Origin: Wolbachia pipientis
GTDB lineage: Bacteria > Pseudomonadota > Alphaproteobacteria > Rickettsiales > Anaplasmataceae
DNA length: 64,000 nucleotides
Direction: 5' to 3'
Assembly: GCA_023052945.1 (NCBI GenBank)
Contig: CP095495.1
Coordinates: 1,302,001-1,366,000, forward strand
This document shows, piece after piece, positions 38,503-46,888 of the stretch. Position 1 is the stretch's first letter, and each line of letters starts with the position of its first letter. The notes beneath the pieces are model-generated. The model was not told the origin of the DNA and made no database searches. It saw only the letters and a program-made list of their open reading frames with translations. Both the position numbers and the translations under genes were made by a program.

Positions 38503-39312
38503 CTATTCTAAGGTTATTCCATGAAGCAGAAACAATGCTACAATTTTTTTGTTTCGATTTGCTACAGCGATTTCTAGTGCTGTATAACCTTCATTAGAGT
38601 TATAAGAACATTCCAGATGAGCGTTTGCCTTATGACGTAGTAATAACTCAACAATTTCTTTATTGCCATTCATAACAGCAAGATGTAGAGGTGTACAACC
38701 ACCTTTTCCGATTGTGTTAATATTTGCCCCGTTTCGCAATAAGATCTCCACAAAATCTTTACAATTGGATGAAGCTGCAAGGTGCAAAGGTGTATATCCA
38801 TCTTTATTTTCAATGTTGATACAAGATCCTCCTTTTGCTAGTAATCCCAATATTACACCATCAGAGCATTGAGCTGCAATATGTAGCGGTGATTCACCTA
38901 GATGATTTTGGCAATTGATGTCTGCACCAGATTGTAATAACTTTTGCATAACGTCCATACATCCATGCTTTACTGAATAATGCAAAGGAGTGTCGCCATC
39001 GATATTCTGAGCATTAACATTTTTGCTTATTGCTATAATAACCTCTGCTATTGCTGTGGATCCATATTGAGAGGCAACGTGTAGTACTGTATTACCTTTT
39101 CTATCTGCTAAATCAACATTAGCATCGTATCTAACGAAGGATAGAAATAAGTTGTAAAGATTGTGTTTTGCAGAGAAATATAAGATTTTAGTACCAAGTC
39201 TAGTATTAATAATAGTTTTGATAGTCTCGAAAACGATCAATGAAAGGAGACTAGGATGTCTGAAGTGATAAATTTTCTTTGCAGTCTTTTTTAACATCTT
39301 TTCTATTGTCAT
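38503..39312 (-). CDS. Ankyrin-repeat protein (about six repeats)
   Basis: This 269-residue protein has repeats from about residue 50 onward; each shows the G-x-TPLH pattern: GNTVLHVAS, GDTPLHYSV, GESPLHIAA, GYTPLHLAA, GCTPLHLAV, GYTALEIAV. The N-terminal 45 residues are basic and partly hydrophobic (SLLSLIVFETIKTII) and may anchor or target it. It is in the WO accessory cluster. A role as a secreted host-binding protein is an inference from the family. Confidence 0.88.
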   Translation of the reverse strand: MTIEKMLKKTAKKIYHFRHPSLLSLIVFETIKTIINTRLGTKILYFSAKHNLYNLFLSFVRYDANVDLADRKGNTVLHVASQYGSTAIAEVIIAISKNVNAQNIDGDTPLHYSVKHGCMDVMQKLLQSGADINCQNHLGESPLHIAAQCSDGVILGLLAKGGSCINIENKDGYTPLHLAASSNCKDFVEILLRNGANINTIGKGGCTPLHLAVMNGNKEIVELLLRHKANAHLECSYNSNEGYTALEIAVANRNKKIVALFLLHGITLE

Positions 39313-39370
39313 AACAACCTCACAAAAAATGTGTTTGTATATAAGTATGCAGCGACAAACATTTTTAAAT

Positions 39371-39480
39371 TATTAACTCGCGCACTCACTTTTGTGTTAT
39401 TTTACGAACAAAATTTCCGCTTTGCTAGTGTTTTTTATTAAATATATAATATTTAAATAGAAATAAAAAGATATTTAAGC
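39371..39480. repeat. Noncoding repeat, copy B
   Basis: This is the second copy of the stretch at 36598-36720, in the same orientation (ACTCGCGCACTCACTT near its start). It lies upstream of the six-repeat ankyrin gene. Confidence 0.75.
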
Positions 39481-39514
39481 AAATATATTAATATAGAAAT
39501 CTATTCTTTGGAAA

Positions 39515-39660
39515 CTTGCTTGGATTCTTCTTTTATTGATTCGACTTTGAATTTCTTCTTCCGGCTTTCCTGCTTCAGCTATAGCTTCTTCTTGAATTGC
39601 TACTTCTTTAGATTCTGCTGCTAATTTACGTTAATTTCTTTAGTGTTTTGACTGCGATAC
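39515..39660 (-). pseudogene. Duplicated 3' fragment of the 206-aa gene
   Basis: The bases encoding ESKEVAIQEEAIAEAGKPEE in the gene at 40474-41094 recur here almost exactly, followed by a homologous VKTLKK segment. The fragment is joined to the 3' end of the dead methyltransferase, whose last codons read IAVKTLKKLT. This looks like a recombination scar between two nearby copies. Confidence 0.75.
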
Positions 39661-40434
39661 TGAAATTCCTATAGTCTTTACTCAAGATTAAAATCTCATT
39701 TGATTTTTTAGAGTTACCCATTCCATACGTCCACTTGGGTGTAATGATACGATACCCTGTATATATGTCCCGTATTTCCTCACAATCATTATACGATAAA
39801 ACCCATCCATCACGAGTCGCTAAAAGTTTGGCAAGTCCTTCATGGTCAAAATCTGTACCTCTTTTTCCATATAGTTTTTGGTCAATCAAGTAAGGAGGAT
39901 CACAGTATAAGAAATCATTTGCGTGTTTAGGAATGCTTTTTTTGAAGTCGGCTAAATCTACAGTAAGATTTTTAATTGAAAACTTTGCTAATCTTTCTAT
40001 TGAACTTGGCGTAAAACGTGGGTGGCTGGAGACATACCCCCAGACAATGTTGTGCCATTGAAAGATGAACGATTTAATGCAAAAAATGCTGCAGCGATTT
40101 CAATTCTATCTCTTAGGGTGAAAAATGTTTTTTGTAGGCTATAGAACATGGTAGATGTCATATTTTGGTATTTCCGCACTACCTCTGCAAGGTAAGAAGC
40201 ATCTTTTAAAAGCACCTGCCAAAAGCTTACTAATGGTTCAAAGGCGTCATAGCCATAAACTTTTGTTCCTCTGCTGGCTAACGCTAATTCTATTGATCCT
40301 CCACCTATAAAGGGAGAGCAAAGCGTAGATAACCCTTTTGGAATATATTTATTAATAATTTGAGAAACGGCGCGACTCTTACCGCCAGGGTAACGAAGAG
40401 GAGACTTTACAAACGAAACTTGCTCCCTTTTTTT
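39626..40434 (-). pseudogene. D12-class adenine-N6 DNA methyltransferase, frameshifted
   Basis: The 5' part (about 40434-39997) has the SAM motif SPLRYPGGKS and then CSPFIGGGSIELALASRG. The 3' part (another frame, through 39889 to 39626) has YCDPPYLIDQK, the DPPY catalytic motif, at 39892-39920. One missing base near 40000 separates them, and no usual start codon opens the N-terminal frame. The C-terminus is fused to a fragment of the 206-aa gene. Dam-like methylases of this class occur in WO; this one is dead in this sequence. Confidence 0.8.
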
Positions 40435-40473
40435 GGATTTTTTTCTACACTAGCAAGCATTAGAGGTTATAAT

Positions 40474-41094
40474 TTATTCTCTGGAATTTTGTTTAGAATT
40501 TTCCGCTACTTGCTGAATCGATACATCTTGAATTTCTTCTTCCGGCTTTCCTGCTTCAGCTATAGCTTCTTCTTGAATTGCTACCTCTTTAGATTCTGCT
40601 GCTAATTTGCGTTGTTTGATAAACTTCTTTAATGTCTTGACTGCAATAAAATTAATACTGAAAACACATGCCGAAGTTATGGCTAATGCTGAAAGAGGAG
40701 CTAAATTGAACATCGGCAAAATTGCCACAATCGTGCCAGATGTCAGTAAAAACGCTAACTTCTTGCTCCCGATTATTTTATTCTTCTTAACCTTTATTGG
40801 GTTTAATTTTTTTATTTTCCCTTTTAGCTTTTTGAAGCCTTTTTTGAATATGCTACCCTTTTTCAGCTCTTTTTCTACGGGTTTTGTTTTTAAGCTTTTT
40901 ATTTTTTCTTTTATCCCTTTTTTATCTTTTTTTACTTTAGAGGTTTTCTGTTCTAGTGCCACAATTTCAGAGAGCGGTTTTGGCTTATCGTTTGAAATTT
41001 TAGCTTCTTGCCCCTTAGTATGTTTTTTGGGCGAAACTATGTTTTTTAAACCTTTCTTTGCTTTGTGGTATAATTTCTTTAGTTTGCTTGGCAT
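40474..41094 (-). CDS. Lys-rich membrane protein of the WO accessory cluster
   Basis: The protein is 206 residues from ATG 41094 (MPSKLKKLY); an upstream in-frame start at 41124 would overlap the patatin fragment. Residues 1-110 are extremely basic (KKDKKGIKEKIKSLKTK). Two membrane segments follow near residues 118-160 (SGTIVAILPMFNLAPLSALA and the next), then an acidic Glu/Ala-rich tail. No family is recognised. The C-terminal part is duplicated at 39515-39660. Confidence 0.6.
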   Translation of the reverse strand: MPSKLKKLYHKAKKGLKNIVSPKKHTKGQEAKISNDKPKPLSEIVALEQKTSKVKKDKKGIKEKIKSLKTKPVEKELKKGSIFKKGFKKLKGKIKKLNPIKVKKNKIIGSKKLAFLLTSGTIVAILPMFNLAPLSALAITSACVFSINFIAVKTLKKFIKQRKLAAESKEVAIQEEAIAEAGKPEEEIQDVSIQQVAENSKQNSRE

Positions 41095-41105
41095 TTTTAT
41101 GTAAA

Positions 41106-41650
41106 TTAAGATACGATATCGCAAAATTTATCGATTACTTTTTGATTACCTTCTATCATTGCATTTGCCTCCTGCTGAAGACATTTGATATTTTTAGGTG
41201 TTACATTATCCATCTCAGCCGACGCTATTGTCAGTTGTGATTGTATCCTGATGTATCTGTCGTCCATTACATTACCTAGTTGATAATTCACTACATCAAG
41301 GCTCGATGCAAACATCACATTTAATAGGGGCTTTATCCATGCTATCTTTCCTAATTTTCTGTACTTTATTCGATTAGATAACCGACCTGTGCCAATTGAC
41401 ACCAGAACGATTTCTTCATTAGGGAAAAGTTTCTTACTATTTGCATACGCACAAGCTGCTGGATTATTGGCAAATACTCCTCCATCGACTAATACTCTTT
41501 TTTCTTGGTTAACTTCTAAGTACTTAGGTGCAAAGTATGTTGGGGCTGCTGTTGTGGCTCTTAGTGCGTCTTTCAACTTGATAAAATTTTTATCTTTCTT
41601 CCAGCTCTTAAAGAAAAATGGGCAATTATTGTGAATATCATAACTTATAT
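41106..41650 (-). pseudogene. Patatin-like phospholipase A, C-terminal half
   Basis: This frame carries DIHNNCPFFFKSWK and the catalytic aspartate in VLVDGGVFANNPA, through SIGTGRLSN, to the normal end. It lacks the N-terminal half with the GTSTG serine. That half lies in the same orientation at 44140-44553. The break is just upstream of AAGTTATGAT at about 41650. The two halves together make one patatin close to, but different from, the copy at 42979-43836. Confidence 0.85.
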
Positions 41651-41867
41651 CTTGTAAAAAGCATCTAGTGTTTTAAGCTTAAGCATTAGGTGGAGAAGGG
41701 AAGAACTCTGAATCGTAACTTAGATATAAAATCTGTTTACAAGATAAGAGCCCCCTTCTCAAAAGTTTAGGCTGGACGGTATCATAGAAAGACCTCAATG
41801 GTTCTAATTCTGTATTCATAAGGTAAGCCTTACTTTTCATTTTAAATAGTAACGTATGGAGTTATAT

Positions 41868-42862
41868 ATGATCAACAACTTTCTTGGTATAGATGTTTCA
41901 AAAGAACGCTTTGATGTTTTTCTTTCGTTTATAAGTAAAAAAGGAAAACGTGAAGCTAGGAAAAGGAAATTTAAAAATGATGATACTGGATTTCAAGGTC
42001 TGCTGGACTTTCTACAAAAACATAACGTAGAAGAAGTAAAAGCTTGCATGGAATCCACCGGTTGTTATAGTGAAGCTTTAGCTGAATTCCTTTACAAGGC
42101 TGGATATTTTGTTAGTCCAGCTCGCATAAATTTTTATGCAAAAAGTAAGCTCGCACGGCAAAAGAATGACCAGTCTGATGCAGAGATTATTGTCAAAGAC
42201 AGGAACCTTCTCATTGGGCACCACCTCCTCCTGAAAAGAGAAAATTAAAACATCTTTATCGTTGTTCAGATGCGTTAAAAGATGAATTAACATTAGTAAA
42301 TAATCATTTGGAAAAGAAAGAGAGACTGCCTGAAGAAGTTGTAAATGTTTGGGAAAATCTAGCAATGACTATAGAACAATCAATAGAAACAATAAAAAAC
42401 TCCACGTGTGAACTATTAAAACAACACAAAGAATTGTTGGAAGATTTTCAACTCCTATTGACTATTCCAGGAATAGGAGAGGAATCAGCAATAGCTATTT
42501 TAGCTGAAATTCCTGATATAAAAGCCTTTATAAATGCTAGACAATTAGCAGCATATGCAGGAACTATACCAAAAAATATTACATCAGGTTCATCTGTATA
42601 TGCCAAGCCTAAGCTAAGTAAATCAGGTTCACGGACATTGCGTAAGGCTCTTTATTTTCCTGCTATAGTAGCTAAAAATCACAACTCTATTATTAAGACT
42701 TACTGCGAAAGATTAAAGGAAAAAGGCAAGCATAATATGGCCGTTGTGGGAGCTGCAATGCGTAAATTACTCCATATAGTTTTTGGTGTTTTAAGTTCAA
42801 GGAAGGCTTTTAATCCAGATCATATCAAGAACTATAGAGTTAGGAGGTTTACTGAAGCTTAA
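41868..42862 (+). mobile_element. IS110-family transposase, frameshifted
   Basis: The N-terminal piece (41868-42248) has the DEDD-type start FLGIDVSKERFDVFL and the late QSDAEIIV motif. The C-terminal piece (42308-42862) has LLTIPGIGEESAIAILAEIP and an SGSRTLRKALYF segment of the Transposase_20 domain. One frameshift near 42195 splits them; the other frame continues with EPSHWAPPPPEKRK. IS110 elements lack clear inverted ends and rarely leave target duplications, so exact ends were not set. Confidence 0.85.
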
Positions 42863-42978
42863 AAGGAAACGTTCAAAAATGCAAGTTCTAGATTAAAAGG
42901 TTAAAGTTTATGATACTACTGTACAGAATTTATCTATTGCTTTTTGATTACATTCAATCATCGTTTGTGCTTCTTTTT

Positions 42979-43836
42979 TTAACACTTGATATTTTCGTAT
43001 GTTGTATTGTCCATCTCCGTTGATGCTACTTTTAGCTGCGATTGAATTCTGATATAGCTATTGTTAATAATCTGGTCTAACTGATAATTTACACAATCTA
43101 GTCCAGAGGCAAACATTACGTTTATCAATGGCTTAATCCAGGATATTTTGCCAAATCTTTTCGATCTGAGGTATTTAATGGAATGAGACGATCTGCCAGT
43201 ACCGATGGAAAGAAGTACTACATCATCGTTAGGAAATAGCTTTCTGCTGCTTGCATAGCTACATGCTGCTGGATTATTGGCAAAAACTCCTCCATCTATT
43301 AATACCATTTCCTTTTGGTTGACTTTTAAATATTTAGGTGCAAAGTAAGTAGGTGCTGCAGTTGCTGCTCTCAATACATCCCTTAATTTAATAAAATTTC
43401 TATCCTCTTTCCAGCTTTTGAAGAAAAATGGGCAGTTATTGTGAATATCGTAACTCGTAATCAACACATTACTTAAAGTGTTTTTAAGGATATCATCGCC
43501 AAAATATTTATGAAGTACATACTCAATATTTTTACTGGGGTATTGTGCACCGTTAATCCAAGAAAATATTGATCTTCTTAGAAATGAAGACTTAAAAATA
43601 TAAGGTCCGTACTCCTGATAAAGATTAACCAAGTCATCAGCTGAATATTGTAGCTTTCCTTTGCTATCTTTTTTACATAGTCCTGCTACAATAGTAGCAC
43701 CAGTTGAAGTACCCACCAATAAATCAAAAATTTGAGAAATAGGTTTACCCGTTTTTTGCTCTATTCTGGATAATATCATTGCTGGAATAATTCCTCTTAT
43801 TCCACCACCATCAATTGAGAGAATATATTTTGTCAT
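42979..43836 (-). CDS. Patatin-like phospholipase B, C-terminus frameshifted
   Basis: Patatins are Ser-Asp dyad lipid acyl hydrolases. The 285 residues carry the oxyanion loop DGGGIRGIIP near residue 9, the nucleophile in GTSTGATIV near 44, and Asp in VLIDGGVFANNPA near 180. The frame stops right after NIKC; one inserted T would continue it for about 23 residues like copy A. The catalytic core is complete, so activity is possible. In WO, patatin sits beside tail gene D and ankyrin genes and may act in host lysis or membrane attack; that role is inferred. Confidence 0.85.
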   Translation of the reverse strand: MTKYILSIDGGGIRGIIPAMILSRIEQKTGKPISQIFDLLVGTSTGATIVAGLCKKDSKGKLQYSADDLVNLYQEYGPYIFKSSFLRRSIFSWINGAQYPSKNIEYVLHKYFGDDILKNTLSNVLITSYDIHNNCPFFFKSWKEDRNFIKLRDVLRAATAAPTYFAPKYLKVNQKEMVLIDGGVFANNPAACSYASSRKLFPNDDVVLLSIGTGRSSHSIKYLRSKRFGKISWIKPLINVMFASGLDCVNYQLDQIINNSYIRIQSQLKVASTEMDNTTYENIKC

Positions 43837-44139
43837 TTGTACTAAACTTTAGATGTTTTTGAGTATCTTTATTACCTGGTTACTCAAAATTGCTGCTTGT
43901 TTTATAAGAGATAGATTCGCTGAACGTATAACTGATGCACTGCCTCTCACATTGACTTTAACAGAGTTGCTTAGTAACTTTGTAAAACAATTCTCATAAA
44001 ATAAGAAGGCACAGTAAAAAATTGGTGTAACTGTGTATAAGTACGCCACACAAACTGAAAGTACTTATACACAGTTACACTAATTTATAGAAGGTATCAG
44101 CCTAAATTAAAACTTTTTGTTATTTTTTATTCTTTTTAG
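43837..44139. other. Patatin-cluster spacer with short frame and hairpin
   Basis: A 66-codon minus-strand frame (43849-44049) ends 12 bp before patatin B. Its C-terminal part (SANLSLIKQAAILSNQVIKI) looks protein-like, but its start lies in the hairpin at 44025-44080, so it is probably the tail of a lost gene. The rest shows nothing. Confidence 0.35.
44025..44080. repeat. 20-bp perfect inverted repeat (hairpin)
   Basis: GTGTAACTGTGTATAAGTAC (44025-44044) is followed after 16 bases by its exact complement (44061-44080). The long perfect stem without a T-run does not look like a terminator. It may be the footprint of a mobile element or a recombination site next to the broken patatin. Confidence 0.8.
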
Positions 44140-44553
44140 CTAAATAATTTGTTGACAATAAAAACGGTGTCTTGTAACCAACACCTTACTTAAAGTGTTT
44201 TTTAGAATATCTTCACCAAAATATTTTTCCAATATCGATTCGATGTTTTTGTGTGGGTATTGTGCGCAGTTAAACCAAGATAATATTGATCGCCTAAAAA
44301 ACGAAGACTTGAAAATATATGCTCCGTACTCTTGGTAAAGCTCAACTAAATCATTTGCAGAGTATTGAGGATTTCCCCGCTCATCTTTCTTACAGAGTCC
44401 TGCTACAACAATTCCACCGGTTGAAGTACCAGCCATTAGATCAAAGATTTCAGCTATCGGTTTTCTTGTTCTTTTTTCTATTTCTGCTAATATTATGGCT
44501 GGTATTATTCCTCTTATGCCTCCGCCGTCAACGGACAAGATATATTTAGTCAT
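44140..44553 (-). pseudogene. Patatin-like phospholipase A, N-terminal half
   Basis: The frame carries DGGGIRGIIPAII and the nucleophile loop GTSTGGIVVAG and ends, after SKVLVT, in ten foreign codons. Homology to patatin B stops near 44167. The C-terminal half is at 41106-41650. Alone it lacks the catalytic aspartate. Confidence 0.85.
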
Positions 44554-44580
44554 TGTGAAATGAAAATTTAGATAAAGATA

Positions 44581-44814
44581 TTAAGGTTTAATTTTTCCGC
44601 TTAAAACTTGTAATTTAAACTCATCTAACTCCTCAGAAAGATTTTTTATTCTCTCCTCAAGCCGGTATACCGTAACGGTCAATCCGTTGTTCTGCTCTAT
44701 AAATTTATCATGCATGTGAACCCGTAAATCTAGCTTGGCAAGCCACCATATCGCTGCCACAGTCTGTATTACCATCGTTAATATTACTGCAATTGGGATC
44801 TTTTGATTTTGCAT
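44581..44814 (-). CDS. Small holin-like membrane protein
   Basis: The protein is 77 residues from ATG 44814 (MQNQKIPIAVILT); the longer frame to 44907 overlaps the ankyrin gene and is not protein-like. One membrane segment lies near residues 7-24 and a coiled-coil-like tail follows (VYRLEERIKNLSEELDEFKL). Position between tail gene D and patatin suggests a phage lysis role, but there is no direct evidence. Confidence 0.55.
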   Translation of the reverse strand: MQNQKIPIAVILTMVIQTVAAIWWLAKLDLRVHMHDKFIEQNNGLTVTVYRLEERIKNLSEELDEFKLQVLSGKIKP

Positions 44815-44869
44815 AATGTAATGATTTATTGTGGATAATTGTTGAAACTGTATGTTGTACGCGTGCGGT

Positions 44870-45334
44870 TTATTGCTCTGGCTTGTATTGCTTTTCTGCT
44901 TCATCAAGTAAGTCTACGATTTCTCTATAAGACTTCTTATTTCCACTATAAGATGACCTCTTCATTGCTATAGTTTTTGCAGTTCTTCTTTTCCGGCCTT
45001 CAACATGAGGGTTAGCTCCTCTTTCTAGTAAAAGTTTCACAACCTCTAATTGGCCACTGTCAGCAGCACTAAGTAGCGCTAAACTAGTATTTATATCTAC
45101 TCCTTCATCGAGCAGAAATTTGACAACTTCTAAGCATCCTTTCTCTGCGGCATCATATAATGCTCTTTCACTAACTCTTGAATCACCTCTACTCTTTTTT
45201 ATTAATAATTTCAGAGTGTCTAAGTCACAGTTCTTAGCTGACACTTCCAACATTTTCTGATGATCTTCAGCAGCCTTAGATTTTTGATAGTAATACGTAA
45301 TAACAATAAATACTATTGCTATTATACACCACAA
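44870..45334 (-). CDS. Membrane-anchored ankyrin-repeat protein
   Basis: The 154-residue protein starts with a membrane segment (residues 1-15, WCIIAIVFIVITYYY). Three to four ankyrin units follow: LDTLKLLIKKS, RALYDAAEKGCLEVVKFLLD and LLSAADSGQLEVVKLLLERG. It ends in a charged helix. It lies directly behind tail gene D, which matches the usual WO order D-ankyrin-patatin. Confidence 0.8.
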   Translation of the reverse strand: MWCIIAIVFIVITYYYQKSKAAEDHQKMLEVSAKNCDLDTLKLLIKKSRGDSRVSERALYDAAEKGCLEVVKFLLDEGVDINTSLALLSAADSGQLEVVKLLLERGANPHVEGRKRRTAKTIAMKRSSYSGNKKSYREIVDLLDEAEKQYKPEQ

Positions 45335-45388
45335 AAACTTGTTTCTTGCTCATGTTCAGCATTAAATCAGCAATTTACTTATTTTCTC

Positions 45389-46336
45389 TTAATACTTACT
45401 CAAAGACGCTGATAATGTAGTAAGATAACCTGAACTATTTAAAGTATGTTCTGCTTTATCAACCACCCATTCACCATCTATGTCTTGATTGAACCCTACA
45501 AGATTAAGTTTTGCCTCTGCACATAACTCTGGATTTCCTGGTATTGTTACCTCTAAAGTCTCATTGTTACGCTGTAGTTGTTTAAATCTTGCTTTTGCTG
45601 CACTAATTGCTGATTCTGCATTTGGGTAAATTGTTTGTATAGGGTAACTTGGTTCACCGCTACCTACTGTTTCTGATATTGGTTCTCCCTTCTCATAGCT
45701 ATGCCATTTTGCTATCACTGAATTATATTTATCACGTACAGTAAAATGCACTTTCCAATTGATTGTATCTTGAGGTCTAATAGTCGTTGTTCCTAAAGCT
45801 TTTCCTGTTGCTGATTTTGCTGCACCTTTTGGAATAAATAATATATATCCTCCTGCTAATTTTGCCATAGCTTCGCGCTCTATAGCTATCCTAGTTAATA
45901 AATTTATATCACTTTCCTCAGTCTGATCAATATGTGATATCAATATGTCTTTAAATTCTTCAGCAACTTTGTACCCATACCCATGTTTATTTGCTATTTC
46001 TTTGACTAAATCACCTAGTGTAATCTGATGCCATTCTTTAGATACTTTTTCCTTTAGTGAGATCATCAAATTTGTTGCATGAGCTTTGATTGTTAGGGTT
46101 TTTGGTGGACTTTGTACTGTAATTTCATTGACTGTATATACACCTATGGGTAGTATTCCTGTTTCTCTATATCCCAAAGCAATCTTCAGCTCTTTTGGAA
46201 CTTTTATGTTATCATCCCTGTAATCAACACATATTTCAGCTATATCTTCTATAGTCCCTGATTCATCAGTAATATGCATTGACACCAAGCGATCTTTTGC
46301 TAGTTCATATCCTTCAATGATAAACTCTGGTTGTAT
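45389..46336 (-). CDS. Phage tail protein D (late control D), start codon altered
   Basis: GpD is part of the P2-like tail and baseplate hub. The frame open from GTG 46288 gives 299 residues, but homology to P2 D (ligand strand then EDIAEICVDYRDD) clearly extends upstream as QPEFIIEGYELAKDRL. That puts the expected start at 46336, where the codon is ATA. So either ATA is used, or ATG was lost and a TTG or GTG at 46291/46288 serves. It follows gene X by one base. Confidence 0.8.
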   Translation of the reverse strand: MQPEFIIEGYELAKDRLVSMHITDESGTIEDIAEICVDYRDDNIKVPKELKIALGYRETGILPIGVYTVNEITVQSPPKTLTIKAHATNLMISLKEKVSKEWHQITLGDLVKEIANKHGYGYKVAEEFKDILISHIDQTEESDINLLTRIAIEREAMAKLAGGYILFIPKGAAKSATGKALGTTTIRPQDTINWKVHFTVRDKYNSVIAKWHSYEKGEPISETVGSGEPSYPIQTIYPNAESAISAAKARFKQLQRNNETLEVTIPGNPELCAEAKLNLVGFNQDIDGEWVVDKAEHTLNSSGYLTTLSASLSKY

Positions 46337-46337
46337 C

Positions 46338-46547
46338 TTATCCCCAAATCTTTAAAGTTGATTTTTGTAGAGGTTTCTCAATTACAGGCAACTTAATTTT
46401 CAACCCTGCAGGCAAAAAACTGCCATATTCTGCAAGTCCAGGGTTTTCTTCTAATACTATTTCTACTGCTCCTGAAGTAAATCCATAGTGTTGCCAGCAA
46501 ATATAGTCCAACATGTCCTTCTCTTTTGTCAAGTAATATATAGTCAT
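46338..46547 (-). CDS. Phage tail protein X (LysM-like)
   Basis: The protein is 69 residues from ATG 46547, which overlaps the stop of gene U by 4 bases (ATGA). The sequence has the gpX pattern: MLDYICWQHYG, then VEIVLEENPGLAEYGSFLPAG, then IKLPV. In P2, gpX has a LysM-like fold and works with D in tail completion. Confidence 0.85.
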   Translation of the reverse strand: MTIYYLTKEKDMLDYICWQHYGFTSGAVEIVLEENPGLAEYGSFLPAGLKIKLPVIEKPLQKSTLKIWG

Positions 46548-46888
46548 GAATAGCACCTTAAACTTAAATTAAATTCAACTTTTTTTGGCAACCCGCAAGG
46601 GAAAAATGACGTTAGCTTTTCTTCAAAACGAGTAATTACAAATTGTCCCCAAATATTTCCCATGCCATCAACTAAAGTGCGGGGTATTTGATTTGCTTCT
46701 GCTTCTTTCATATTCTTTAATTCACTTAAATTATTGAGATAAATAACCCCTTCTATATCTATATTTTCTGCCCCTTGACCAATATTCTGTAGCAATGGTT
46801 TGCCAATACATTCGACCACACTCCAACGCTTCTCCTTGCTGTACTTTAAGCTTGTTGGGGAAATTTTATATGGACCAAATGATAACAT
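46544..46888 (-). CDS. Phage tail protein U
   Basis: The 114-residue protein matches gpU: MLSFGPYKISPTSLKY start, then GQGAENIDIEGVIYLN near residue 37 and GNIWGQFVITRFEE near 76. GpU is needed for P2 tail completion. The start ATG shares one base with the stop of gene T. Confidence 0.85.
   Translation of the reverse strand: MLSFGPYKISPTSLKYSKEKRWSVVECIGKPLLQNIGQGAENIDIEGVIYLNNLSELKNMKEAEANQIPRTLVDGMGNIWGQFVITRFEEKLTSFFPCGLPKKVEFNLSLRCYS

Noticed and set aside
43849..44049. 66-codon frame as a real gene before patatin B
   Set aside because: Its start lies in the hairpin; only the last 40 residues look protein-like, so it is better read as a gene remnant.
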